Origin: Oryzias latipes
Lineage: Eukaryota; Chordata; Actinopteri; Beloniformes; Adrianichthyidae
Direction of reading: 5' to 3'
Assembly (NCBI RefSeq): GCF_002234675.1
Contig: NC_019860.2
Span: 17,166,536 to 17,230,535 of the forward strand
Length of the DNA: 64,000 nt
Shown here: piece by piece, positions 9,674 through 20,643 of the stretch
How positions within the stretch are numbered: position 1 is the stretch's first letter
How the letters are laid out: each line of letters opens with the position of its first letter
Position numbers and translations under genes: made by a program
The notes under the pieces: generated by a model
Database searches by the model: none
The model's input: the letters and a program-made list of their open reading frames with translations, nothing else
Told to the model about the DNA's origin: nothing

Positions 9674-10722
9674 ATGTGTTTTATGGCAAGAAAAAAGCAG
9701 CTAAGTAAGAGTGACTATCATTACTTTAAGAAATGGAGGTCAGTCAGTCCAAAAAAATGGGAAAACTTTGAAAGTGTCCCCAAGTGCAGTCACAAAAACC
9801 ATCAAGCGCTACTTAGAAACTGGCTCACATGCGGACCGCCCCAGGAAAGGAAGACCAAGAGTCACCTCTGCTGTGGAGGATAAGTTCATCCGAGCCACCA
9901 GCCTCAGAAATGGCAGGTTAACAGCAGCTCTGATTAGAGAGCAGGTCAATGGCACACAGAGTTCTAGCAGCAGACACATCTCCACAACAACTGTTGAAAG
10001 GAGACTGTGTGAATCAGGCCTTCATGGTAGAATATCTGCTAGGAAACCACTGCTAAAGAAAGGAAACAAGCAGAAGAGACTTATTTAGGCTAAAGAACAC
10101 AAGGAATGGACATTAGACCAGTGGAAATCTGTGCTTTGGTCTGATGAGTCTAAATTGGAGATTTTTGGTTCCAACCACTGTTTTTGTGATACCCAGAAAA
10201 AGGTGAATGGGTGACTCTAGATGCCTGGTTCCCACCGTGAAGCATGGAGGAGGAGGTGTGATGGTGTGGGGGTGCTTTGCTGGTGACACTGTTGGGGATT
10301 TATTCCAAATTGAAGGTATACTGAACCAGCATGGCTACCACAGCATCTTGCAGCGGCATGCTTTTCCATCTGGTTTCATTTTAGTTGGACCATCATTTAT
10401 TTTTCAACAGGACAATGACCCCAAACACACCTCCAGGCTGTGTAAGGGCTATGTGACCAAGGAGAGTGGTGGGGGGCTGCGACAGATGACCTGGCCTCCA
10501 CAGTCACCAGTCCTGAACCCAATCCAGATGGTTTGGGGTGAGCTGGACCGCAGAGTGACGGCAAAAGGGCCAACAAGTGCTAAGCATCTCTGGGAACTAC
10601 TTCAAGACTGTTGGATGACCATTTCAGGTGAGTACCTGTTGAAGCTCATCAAGAGAATACCAAGAGTGTGCAAAGCAGTAATCAAAGCAAAAGGTGGCTA
10701 CTATGAAGAACCTAGAATATGA
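9674..10722 (+). pseudogene. Tc1-type transposase pseudogene, U1
   Basis: Pieces of a transposase lie in different frames. There is an N-terminal MARKKQLSK (about 9686), then a shift into the helix-turn-helix region with KTIKRYLETGSH and a GRPR motif (9711-10088). A stop replaces the usual Trp in RLI-stop-AKEHKEW. Next comes WSDESKLEIFGSN with the first catalytic Asp, and then the C-terminal part (10207-10722) with VPTVKHGGGGVMVWGCF, QQDNDPKHTS holding the second Asp, and SPVLNPIQMVWGELDRR. The catalytic Glu of the usual NPIE is Gln in all copies. The spacing from second Asp to this residue (37) is near the 38 of DD38E-type Tc1 relatives and not the 34 of classical Tc1. The gene is dead. Confidence 0.88.
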
Positions 10723-10885
10723 CATATTTTTAGTTGTTTTACACCGTTTTGTTATGTACATAACTTCACATGTGTTAATTCATAGTTTTGATGCCTTCGG
10801 TGTGACTCTACAATATTCATAGTCATGAAAATAAAGAAAACTCTTTGAATGAGAAGGTATGTCCAAACTTTTGGTCTGTACTGTA

Positions 10886-11178
10886 TAGCAGTGGGATTTT
10901 ACGAGGAAGAGGGCAGTTCTGCTCCTTTCCAAATGTACTATTTTACCTGTTTTAATCTTTTACCTTTTCAACTAATGTAGTACTTTAAAAGTTTGGAGTA
11001 AAAACTGTGAAAAAGAGAGAATCAAGCTCTTAAAGGTTCTGTGGGTGGCTCTCAAAAGAGCCGTTGTGGGTCAGTCCTTGGAGGAGAGAAAACAGGATTC
11101 TGGAGCTGCCATGGGTCTGCTCCCTCTGCAGGAAAGTGGATCATGAAGGAGTCTCTCAGCTGGAAAGCCTCTCTGTTG
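10886..11178 (-). repeat. Right arm of 293-bp inverted repeat, U1
   Basis: The mirror of the left arm. Homology to the left arm stops at 11178, just 8 bases short of the TATA box, so the duplicated segment begins close to where transcription would start. Confidence 0.85.
11042..11165 (-). ncRNA. Predicted short transcript ending in a histone-type stem-loop, U1
   Basis: A TATA box about 30 bases upstream and a histone-type 3' end predict a Pol II transcript of about 125 nt. The 3' end (11047-11062 with the ACCCA at 11042-11046) has the 6-bp GGCTCT/AGAGCC stem, a 4-base loop and the ACCCA of replication-dependent histone mRNAs, which SLBP binds. AAGAGCT about 15 bases further on fits the U7 snRNA element. 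There is no histone coding sequence. A 13-codon frame (stop at 11071-11073) and an overlapping 30-codon frame (start 11144) are the only candidates for translation, so it may be non-coding or encode a micropeptide. Expression would be expected in S phase or the early embryo. This is inference from signals alone. Confidence 0.5.
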
Positions 11179-11186
11179 GCAGCAAC

Positions 11187-11196
11187 CTATTTTATA
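11187..11196 (-). promoter_or_regulatory. TATA box (TATAAAATAG) before the stem-loop transcript, U1
   Basis: On the minus strand GGTATAAAATAGG is a strong TATA box. A start about 30 bases downstream (near 11165) falls just inside the inverted-repeat arm. The same box is at 32034-32043, 43311-43320, 50081-50090, 56884-56893 and 63679-63688. It is absent from the left arms. Confidence 0.6.
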
Positions 11197-11704
11197 CCTT
11201 GCAGCAGCTCGTCTTCAGTTACCACAGCCTCATCTCTGCAGGTTCCTGTGGTGCTGATGAGAAGCTGTGCAGAACACGAGAACTTTATACTCTGCTCTGG
11301 ATCCTCAGTCAGGCGCCAATACAGACCCTACTGTGCAGAGAACATCCTGAAGACATTCTTTACAAGCATGCGGGCTGGGATAAGTCGTAGTCGAAGATGC
11401 ACCTCTATCGGGAAAGGAGGCACCCAGGGAATGACTGCATGGGGTTTCTCTGCAGTGGGAAGTGGCCTCATCTGCCACAAAGACACGGGGAAGGAGTTCT
11501 TGTTTTTTTTTCTCTGGGGATTGAGGACTCATTGGAGACAGACAATTGACTGATCCACTGTGAAGCGTCTAACCAAAGGTGGATAAAGCCAGTGTTCCAC
11601 CGTCACTCGTCCTGCTCCAACATCTATCACCAACAACCAACCAAAGTCAGAAGAGGAACTACAGAAAAATCTTTTGCTTTGGGGGCCTTCAGGACAACAT
11701 GCCT

Positions 11705-11990
11705 GCTGTCCACTGCCCAGAGGATTTAAAAGCCACCAGACAAGAACTGACTAGTCTGGCTCCAGGGTGGGGCACTGGTAACTCTTATTGGGGGGAGTAA
11801 GTGGATCTAGTACTGAAAAGGTTTTTGTTTGAATCGCCCTTAGTCTGGCCAATCTCCCAGTTCCAGTTTGAGGTGGAAAACACCACCCGGCTACCGGCTC
11901 CTGGGATCATTCGGGCACGCAAACCCCTCCACCACGATAAGGTGGCGATTCAGGGAGGGGATATTTATCAGTCACTAGCCAATCACTAAC
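11705..11990 (-). repeat. LINE 5'-UTR-like fragment, U2
   Basis: U2 copy of the fragment in U1. It differs by a few bases, including loss of a short stretch just before the fragment. Confidence 0.42.
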
Positions 11991-12093
11991 AATTAACGTG
12001 GGGAAGCCGAAGATCTCGGAGAAAACCCACAAGACTGCCAAACTTTAATTTGGTTCATTATCTATACATTTTAGTGACTGATGTTTGTTTGTC

Positions 12094-12202
<109 letters not shown>

Positions 12203-12398
12203 GTGTATTTTATTATTTATTTTTAATTGTTATTATTATGGCCCACAGCAGACACTGACCATATTGTTTAGCCTCTAATTCATTAAAAAAAGTCTTTAGA
12301 ATCTAGGGAAAGCCGGAGCACCCGGTGAGAACCCACTAATACACAAAGGAACACAAACTATTTTTGCACATAGAGGCATTTGTGCAGAAAAAAAAAAA

Positions 12399-12942
12399 CA
12401 TCCATCCATCCATCCATCCATCCATCCATCCATCCATCCATCTTCTTCCTCTCATCTGGGACTTGGTCAGGGGGGCAGCAGTCTAAACAAAGATGCCCAA
12501 TTCACTTAAAAATAAATTCTTTTTTAGAATCTAGGGAAAGCCGGAGCGCCCGGAGAGAACCCACTAATACACAAAGGAACACAAAAACTATTTCTGCACA
12601 TAGAGATTTGTGCAGAAAAAAAACACTTCCACACAACTTGCACAGATATCCCTCCCCCCGCCCACTTCCTCCATCTCTTCTGGGGGCTGCCCTGAGACGT
12701 TCCCAGGCCAGCTGAGAGACATCGTCTCTCCAGTGTGTCCTGGGTCTTCCCCGGGGCTTCCACCCAGTGGAACATGTCTGGAACACCTCGGTGTCCAGGA
12801 AGAATCCAGGCCAGATGCTCGAGCCTGCATTGGCTCCTCTTGATGAGGAGGAGCGGCGGCTCTACTCCTAGTTTTCTCCCGGTGACCGAGCTCCTCCCCC
12901 TATCAGTGAGGGAGCGCCCAGCCACCATTGTTCATTCCTCCC
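12399..12942 (-). repeat. LINE 3' fragment with GGAT-repeat tail, U2
   Basis: U2 copy of the U1 fragment, with a 44-bp tail (12399-12442). Confidence 0.72.
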
Positions 12943-13341
12943 CCATACCATCATACTACAGTGATGTGTACGATCTTTGTTCACCCAATATTTTTTACAT
13001 TTTCAATTTTCAAACAATTTATTTTAAATACCATTAACCCTTTAACTACAGAAACAAGACTAAATCAATAAAAATAAACAATGTATTAAAAAATAGCTTT
13101 TCTAACTGTTTTTGATGATTTCCTAATTTGATTTATGGGGTCAAATTAGGATAAAAAAAAGATTGTAAATTCAAAGAATAGATATTTTACATAAAAACTG
13201 GAATTAAACAAAATTAAAACTAAAACTATTGACCAATGAACAATAATGTTAATTTGTAACATCTGCTTTTTTGTGTTGCCAACTTTTTTTTTTTTTTTTT
13301 TTTTGGAGTTCTACAATGTTTTTGAATTTTGTTTTAAAACT

Positions 13342-14529
13342 TTAGTTGATGTATTTCAGAAAATCATCAAAATAGAGTTCATCACAGAAATCTTCTGAAA
13401 TACATTCTCTGAGGAGCTGAGGTAGTGATGGATCTTCCTCCCATGAAGAGGAAGATTCTTCTGGTTCTTCCTCAACATTTAGTTCCATCTCAAAATTTGC
13501 TCTCCTCTCTGTCAGTTCAGATCCAACATTGGTGTTAGCTGCCTCTTCAAAGCCTTGTGGGTAATAACTGTTGTCGGTGCTCCTAAAAGTCCAGTTTTCT
13601 GGAATCTCTTGTAGAGCTGTGCTCATCTCTTGAAAGTTTGAGTGAACTGGTTCAGATATTGAAGGTACGTGAGATATTTGGTACTGAATGAAAGGTTCAG
13701 GATTTTCGTTTTCCTCTTGTCTGAGCCGTTTGGGTTGATAATCTGGAACATTGAAAGAATCATCTCTTCCTCTTTTGAGTGACTTTCCAGTTTGTGCGTG
13801 AAGATCTTTCTCAAAAGCTCCAGAAGTTTGGGAGTCCAATGATGCTCCTGGACTTTCATTAAAAAAGTTATCAGTATTTATTTCAAGAATGTCAAATATG
13901 TCCTCAGGGGCAGCAGGAGTTACAGACTCCAGTAGTTCTTCTAAATGTTTTTCTGCAGAGACATTCTCTGAAGCAGATTCATGGACGGGGCGAGCTGGGG
14001 GTTGTGGATGAGACTGCCATAAGTCCAGAGATTCTGTGGGTACCTTTGTCAAATCTGGTCCCATCTCAAAGTTTTTTGTTCTCTTTTTCTGATCGTTTTC
14101 CTCTTCAGAAGGCCGTGCGGTAGATGTTCCACGTCTTCTCCTATAACCTAAGCTTTGTCTGTGAGGGTCTAGAGCCAGCCAGTTTGTGAGGTGGTCAGGC
14201 TCCTCAGATAGGCTAGGGACTTGGTAATGATTGACAGGTTCAGGATGTCTGAGTCGTTTGGGTTGATAATCTTGAACCTTTAAAGAATCATCTCTTCCTC
14301 TTTTGCGTGATTTTCCAGTCTGTGCTTGAACATTTCTCTCCAAAGCTCCAAAAGTTTGGCAGTTTAATGATGCTCCTGGATTTTCGTTGAAAAAGTTGTC
14401 AGTATTTTCAACAAGGGTGTCAGGCATGTTGTCAGGGGCAGGAGCAGTTACAGAGTCAGGGAATTCAGTTAAATCTATAACTTCAAAGACATCGAAAAAG
14501 TCTTGATCCATCTCAGTTGTGTTCATCAT
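13342..14529 (-). CDS. Array gene copy, U2 (395 aa)
   Basis: An intact copy with the same architecture as U1. It differs at about ten residues, including Asp-Asn-Phe-Phe in place of Val-Asn-Leu-Phe at 44-47, Cys57, Glu198, Glu272, Glu275, Ile291, Phe299 and Glu353. Both basic blocks, the SUMO-interacting motif and all three acidic-aromatic motifs are kept. Confidence 0.8.
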   Translation of the reverse strand: MMNTTEMDQDFFDVFEVIDLTEFPDSVTAPAPDNMPDTLVENTDNFFNENPGASLNCQTFGALERNVQAQTGKSRKRGRDDSLKVQDYQPKRLRHPEPVNHYQVPSLSEEPDHLTNWLALDPHRQSLGYRRRRGTSTARPSEEENDQKKRTKNFEMGPDLTKVPTESLDLWQSHPQPPARPVHESASENVSAEKHLEELLESVTPAAPEDIFDILEINTDNFFNESPGASLDSQTSGAFEKDLHAQTGKSLKRGRDDSFNVPDYQPKRLRQEENENPEPFIQYQISHVPSISEPVHSNFQEMSTALQEIPENWTFRSTDNSYYPQGFEEAANTNVGSELTERRANFEMELNVEEEPEESSSSWEEDPSLPQLLRECISEDFCDELYFDDFLKYIN

Positions 14530-14850
14530 AATCGTTTGATTATAATAAAATTATAGTATAAACCATAGAACCGTGGTTTGTGCTACAATTGCAGCAGTTA
14601 GATACAATGGGGTATATGCAGAGAATTTTACCGATATCACTGATAATTGTGATGTCATCCACTGTATAAAGAGATCAAATGACACACACATGACATGTGT
14701 GTCATGTGTTTGTCACACACATGAGACACACATGACATGACATCACATGATGTCAGATGACATAACTTGACATTACATTATATCATCCACACAGTGATGT
14801 CATGTTTGTGAGAATTTTCTCTGTGTTTAAAATCTTGAGCCACACCCACA

Positions 14851-15038
14851 TACGAGTCGCATGGTTAACTTGGCAATGTTTTACGCCGGATGCCCTTCCT
14901 GACGCAACCCTCTCGATTGATCGGGGCTTGGGACTGGCACAGACAAGGAGAGAAGGGAATAGGGAGCAGCCCGGATTCGAACCCTGGTTCCACGTTCGGA
15001 AGGTGCCGCATACCAGCACGAGCTAAACCGGCTCCCTT
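14851..15038 (-). mobile_element. tRNA-derived SINE, 3'-truncated, U2
   Basis: The same 81-bp deletion as U1, so the deletion predates duplication of the long unit. Confidence 0.8.
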
Positions 15039-15207
15039 AGGCAATTTGATTATATAAATATTGATAAATATTATATAAATAATGAGTAACATCTAAAAAA
15101 TATTTCGTCTTTTTGCCACAAATATAAATTCAGGTTGCTTTGGTGATTTAGGTAGGGGGAGTGATTCTAATCTGGAATTCTATAACATTCTTGCTAGGAA
15201 GTCGTAT

Positions 15208-15500
15208 CAACAGAGAGGCTCTCCAGCTGAGAGACTCCTTCATGATCCACTTTCCTGCAGAGGGAGCAGACCCATGGCAGCTCCAGAATCCTGTTTTCTG
15301 TCCTCCAAGGACTGACCCACAACGGCTCTTTTGAGAGCCACCCACAGAACCTTTAAGAGCTTGATTCTCTCTTTTTCACAGTTTTTACTCCAAACTTTTA
15401 AAGTACTACATTAGTTGAAAAGGTAAGAGATGAAAACAGGTAAAATAGTACATTTGGAAAGAAGCAGAACTGCCATCTTCCGTGTAAAATCACACTCCTA
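15208..15500 (+). repeat. Left palindrome arm, U2 (right arm lost in gap)
   Basis: A 293-bp arm with the stem-loop at 15324-15339. Its partner would lie in the N gap. Confidence 0.83.
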
Positions 15501-15570
15501 TAAAGTACGGACCAAAAGTTTCTCATTTAAAAGAGTTTTCTTTATTTTCATGACTATGAATATTGTAGAG

Positions 15571-16097
15571 TTCCTCTTTCCCTCTCCCCTCCTGGGGAGT
15601 GGGAGTGCTTCCAGATTCCAGTTGGCTCATCTGTGCTCCTGTTCCTGACAGTGTACCTCGCCTTTGCTCCCGCTCCTACTCCTGGCTGTGTTTCCTGTCT
15701 CCGGCTCGACTCGCGCCCTTGACTGTCCCCCCAACCACGGCTGGATGAAGCTCGTCTGCTGGACTTTATATATGTAGTAGTAGGGTTAGATAAGTTAATT
15801 CTTTTCTAAGAGTTCTGGTAAATCGCCTGTCCGTCCTGGGGGAAGATCCCTCCTTCATGTGGGCACCCCTGAGGTTTCTTCGTTTTTTCCGGAATCCGTT
15901 TTTTTAGGAGTTTTTCCTTACCGCGAAGGGGGGTCTAAGGGCAGGGATGCCAGTATGGCTTAGTCAGTTTGTAGTTCATTTTAGTATTTTCCTATTGAAC
16001 TCTTTGTATTCATGATCCTTTTGAGTTCATGTTTCACTTCGAAGCCCATCTAGACGACTGTTGTTGTGATTTTGGGCTATACAAATAAAATTGAATT
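15571..16097 (+). mobile_element. ATTGAA-tailed retroposon, U2
   Basis: The same insertion as U1 with a few substitutions (CGCCTTTGCTCCCGCTCC in place of CGTCTCTGCTCCTGCTCC). Confidence 0.72.
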
Positions 16098-16111
16098 GAA
16101 GGCATCAAAAC

Positions 16112-19100
16112 TAGGGATGGCCCGTTTGACACGGGGCTTCGGCGCGCGGTTCACCTTCATGAAACAGAGTGTTTCGGCACAATGTTTCAAAGCGTGTGTC
16201 AACCAGCGCAGATCACGTGATTGATGACGTATGACGCGCCAAATGCATCACTCACCTGAACCAGGTTTCAGATCTCAGGTGTGTTTGATCAGAAGGGCGC
16301 GCTGTTGTCTATAAATACAGATGAATCCCAAACAACGTTTCCCGACCAGTTCTGTTGTTTCCCGTGTATCGTAAGAATCAACGTCATGGCACCCGGTAAA
16401 AAACGTTCTGTGGCTTGGGATCATTTCAACTTGATTTCTCCAAATAAGGTAATACACTATTAACGTTATTTTATTAGTAGCCATTGCTGATTATGTCAGT
16501 TTTATAGGTATGTCTGTCAGTTGAAAGGAATCATTTTTATTCTTTCCATTTTTTTTTTTAGGTGCAATGTTTGATTTGCAAACATGAATTTGCATTTAAT
16601 GATAGTACATCCTCCATGATGCGACATCTCCGCTCCGTTCATCATGTTGAAACTCCGCAGTCGGCAAATCAAGCCTTCAATCCACCTTGTATTGGTAATA
16701 AGAATATATCCAACTAATGGCACACTAAGAACTGAAACAGATGGTAGTGGAAAAAGTGGAAAAATCAGTGACATGTGAATGCTGAGGTTCCGGGTTTCGA
16801 GGCTCAGCTTCTACAATTAATTTTTTTTTTTTCTTCATATGTATATTTTGCAGTGTCAAGAAAGCAAGAACTTGATTCTGCATTGGTGGATATGATTGTA
16901 ATGGATGCACAACCATTTTAAATTGTTGAAGACAAAGGCTTCAAGGTAAGGTGGCTAATATTATATAGCATTTACATTATTTGTTTTTGTGTACATAATA
17001 AGCTGTATTTTATTTGTCACTATTAGGCTTTTGTCAACCTTTTGGACCCATCCTACATAATTCCTAATAGGAAGGCCTTGAGGACAATGGTGGAGGAGAA
17101 GTACAAAGCCAAAAAGGAGAAGGCTTTAGATGTGGTTAGCAGGGCCTCTGCTGTCAGCCTTACAGCAGACATGTGGACATCCATTAACATGGACGCTTAC
17201 TTGGCTGTAACATGCCATTTTTATCACCGAGGAGGTAGGTATCCCCTGCTTTGTGCAATGCTTTGGTTTATGTATCTCAGTTTGACTTTGTTCATTCTAG
17301 GTGGAGCTGGCCTCTGTGGTCTTGGGGGTTCTGAAGTTTCCCCAAACCCACACTGCAGCTCACTTGGCTGAGGCCAAAAATCTTCTCATGGAAGAATGGG
17401 GAATTAAAGGGAAGGTGCGAGCCAGATCAATAAAGTACAAAATCATTCATCAATATGGCCTCCCATTCGGAAAAAAATATTATGTAGTTCTAAGAGGGAT
17501 GGCGGTTTAGGATTACCAAATCTCAAGCTTTATTATTGGGCGGCTCAACTAAGAGGGTTGGCTGAATGGGTGAGCCAAGATGAGGATACAAATTGGATAA
17601 AACTGGAAAACTATGCTTCTCCCTCAGTTTCACTTGAAACAGCACCATTCCTGGGACAGAAAAAATGGAGAGACCTCAAAATAAGAAACAATTTGATACT
17701 GTGTACACAGAGAGTATGGTCAACTGTGAGGAAAAACATTGGCGCCCCCCTGACAACTTCAAGAGCACTCAAAATTTCCAAAATAGCAGACTTTTTGCCA
17801 AACAAGATAGATCCTGGTTTCTCAGACTGGGGCAAAAAAGGTTTATTAACAATACATCAATTATTTGACGGAGACATCTTAAAATCTTTCAAACAATTAC
17901 AAGATAAATACGGTATAGATTCCAAGGATTTTTACAGATACTTGCAAATAAGGGACTACTTAAGGACGTGTGGGGAATGGGAGGCTTTGAGACAACCACC
18001 AACTCAAATAGAACAGTTAATGATCAAAAGCATTGTTGATAAATCAAGGAAGAAGATAGTATCAAATTTGTACAAATGTCTGCAGGCACACTTGTCAGAT
18101 AATTCATTAGATCTGAAAGGAAAATGGGAATTGGAGGCAAACATTGTCATTGAGGATGAAAAGTGGGAAACAATCTGTGAGGGGGTTCATAAAATTTCAA
18201 ACAGTCCTACATGGAATGAGTTCAACTGGAAGATTATGATGAGATTTTTCAAGACTCCTTACACCATATCTAAATATGACAAAAATAAATCTGATCTATG
18301 TTGGAGGAAATGCAATAAAATTGGAGATCACACACATATTTTTTTGGGACTGCCCTGTTCTGATACCATATTGGCAAGGAATTCAAAACATTATTAAAGT
18401 TATAACACAGGTCAACTTGCCATTAAATCCACTTTACTATATAATAGGCATCCTTCCAGAAGAAGGTATAGAAAAGAAAAAAGTTAAACTTATACAAATC
18501 CTTCTACTGGTGGCAAAAAAGATGATTACCAGATCTTGGCTTAAAACCTCACCCCCGACTTTTGAACAGTGGCTGGAGGCTTTGAGGAAAGTCTATTTGA
18601 TGGAAAAAATAACAGCTAAACTTCATTTGAGGTCAGAGATGTTTTATGACTTATGGACTCCTGTGACTGAACACTTTGGTTGGCCAGATGGATAAATTTT
18701 AGCATAGGGTGTTTTTGCAACGGGTCAGTATTGTTTACCTTTACGGGCAGCTTTTCCACTCATAATCAGTGTACAATGTAATATTTCTTTGTCAATTATT
18801 GTTTCATTATTTATTTACTTTTATGGTAATATTTTCTAAGTCCTGGGAAACTGTTTTTGAAATACTCCTGTTGATACCTTCATTTTTGCTGAGATGCCAC
18901 TTGTTCTTCGTTCATTTCGTTATGCTGTAAAAGTCAATAATTGATCTGCATACTTGAATAAAGTGTGTTCAAAAAAGAAAATATGGCCTCCCAATACCTA
19001 ATATACATTATTTGTGAACATGTAATCTTTCTTCCAGGTGACAGGCCTGGTTACAGACTGTGCTCCCAACATGGTTGCATGTGCTAATATATTACTGCTT

Positions 19101-20643
19101 CGGCAACATAATGTGTTTTGCACATATGCTTAATTTGGTGGTGAAAAAGTCCCTTGCCCAAAACCCCTGAACTAGAGGATATCCGAAGTAAGGGGCGTAG
19201 GATTGTCGGTCTTTTTAAATCCAGCACCACAGCGAAGGAGAAGCTGTCAGAGATGCAGCGACAGCTGGCCAGGCCAGAGCACAAATTAATACAAGAGGTG
19301 AAACATTTTCTTTTTTTTAAATCTAAGATTTTACATGTTTTTGCAGTTGTTTATTGTGTTACTTTCTTCTCTCCTTTAAAATGTGCTTGCTGTCTTATCT
19401 TAGGTGGAAACAAGATGGAACAGCACATTTAATATGTTGGAAAGGTTGTTTAAGGAGAGAGAGCCACTGGGGGCAGCTCTGGCCACCCTCCATACAGACC
19501 TTCCTCCACTCACCTCAGAGGACTACCAGGCCATACACCACTGCTTGAGCATTCTTTCACCGTTTCAAGAGGCCACAGTTGAGCTTTCGACAGAAAAACG
19601 AGTGTCAGCATCCAAAGTCATTCCCATGGTCAAAATGCTGAAACATTACATCTCAAGCAGGTGTGGTCAGATCACACACCCACTTGGTGAAAAACTGGCC
19701 ACTAACTTGAAGAACAATCTCCATGAGAGGTTTTCAGCTCTGGAGAAGGTCACTGCTCTGTCAATGGCAACCTTGTTGGACCCAAGGTTTAAAGAGCTGG
19801 GGTTCTGCAGCCAAGGCTCTGCCCACACGGCCATAGAGCGACTCACTAAAGAGTGTGCTGCAACAATGCAGGCGCTACTTCCAGAGGCACAGCCACAGTC
19901 GCCACCTAGAGAAAGTCCTTCAAGTCAGCAGGAAGATGGTGGTCTCTGGGCCCTGCTGGACAGCCATGTGGGGTTCAACAGCAGGTGACCAGCACAACTG
20001 CCAGTGCAACAGTGGAGGTTCAGAGGTACAGTAAAGATTAGAATCCTCATCATAACTTCTGCTCATTTTAGACTGGTGCATGACAATAGGCTATTAATGT
20101 CCTTCTAGGTACTTAAAGGAACCTCACATCCCAAGGACTCAGGACCCACTGAGATACTGGGTTACCCACAAGGTTTTATACCCACATCTCTACAAGCTGG
20201 CAATGAAGTTTTTATGCACACCAGCTTCATCTGTGCCTTGTGAGAGGATCTTCTCCAAGGCTGGCGAAATCGTCAGCCAAAGACGAAACAGGCTGAAGCC
20301 CAGCACAGTGGAGAAAATTCTGTTTTTAAATAAAAATCTATAACATGTATCCCACCCAGTCATGTTAGACCCTGGTTCACAATCACTCATTCTCACTTTA
20401 TACATGGCATTCACAATGTAACACAAGCACTTCTCACAAATCTTCAAACATTGTCTTTGTTTTATTTCCACACTGAAGTGTTACAAGGGCAAGGAACTTA
20501 GTGGAGTAGATGATATATGTCCTGTCTGCCACCAGATGCCGCTGTTCTGTGTGGTTTCGAAGCCCCAAATGCTTCATTCATTTTTCTGGCACATTTACAC
20601 GAAGCCCCATGAGAGCTTCATGGGGCTTCGATTCCCATCCCTA
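16112..20643 (+). mobile_element. hAT transposon, U2
   Basis: Target duplications at 16104-16111 and 20644-20651. Transposase remnant 16386-20343. Single-base slips near 19105, 19160 and 19970 are unique to this copy and lie in the low-quality zone. Confidence 0.93.
17466..18979 (+). mobile_element. 5'-truncated L1-clade LINE in hAT intron, U2
   Basis: The same insertion. One extra T in the run near 18341-18347 shifts the ORF2 remnant within the Cys-His region; this begins the low-quality stretch before the gap. Confidence 0.88.

Larger units (their letters stand above)
4224..10885 (+). mobile_element. Tc1-type transposon with nested insertions, U1
   Basis: The outer ends are TAAAGTACGGACCAAAAG on the left and CTTTTGGTCTGTACTGTA on the right, inside a TA target duplication (4222-4223; 10886-10887). 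The right terminal repeat (about 10740-10885) is complete. The left one is split by a retroposon at 4294-4820, and its inner part carries the hAT (4835-9364). Removing these leaves about 1.6 kb, the normal Tc1 size. The sequence is of the type widespread in salmonids and other fish. The element sits at the exact centre of the 293-bp inverted repeat. Confidence 0.9.
1..11257. repeat. Macrosatellite unit U1 (long type, haplotype A)
   Basis: This is the first long repeat unit. Everything in it recurs in the same order and orientation in U2-U4 and, without the hAT, in U5-U7. The gene-to-gene spacing from U1 to U2 is 11277 bp. U1 and U3 share gene variants (for example Val44, Ser57, Lys275) that differ from U2 and U4. 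The start is set by the window edge and is not a biological boundary. Confidence 0.95.

Noticed and set aside
11041-11553. 170-codon plus-strand frame beginning MGGSQKSRCGS
   Set aside because: It overlaps the histone-type stem-loop and TATA box on the other strand and changes frame or length between units (116 codons in U6 and U7). It shows no domain and starts with the antisense of the stem-loop.
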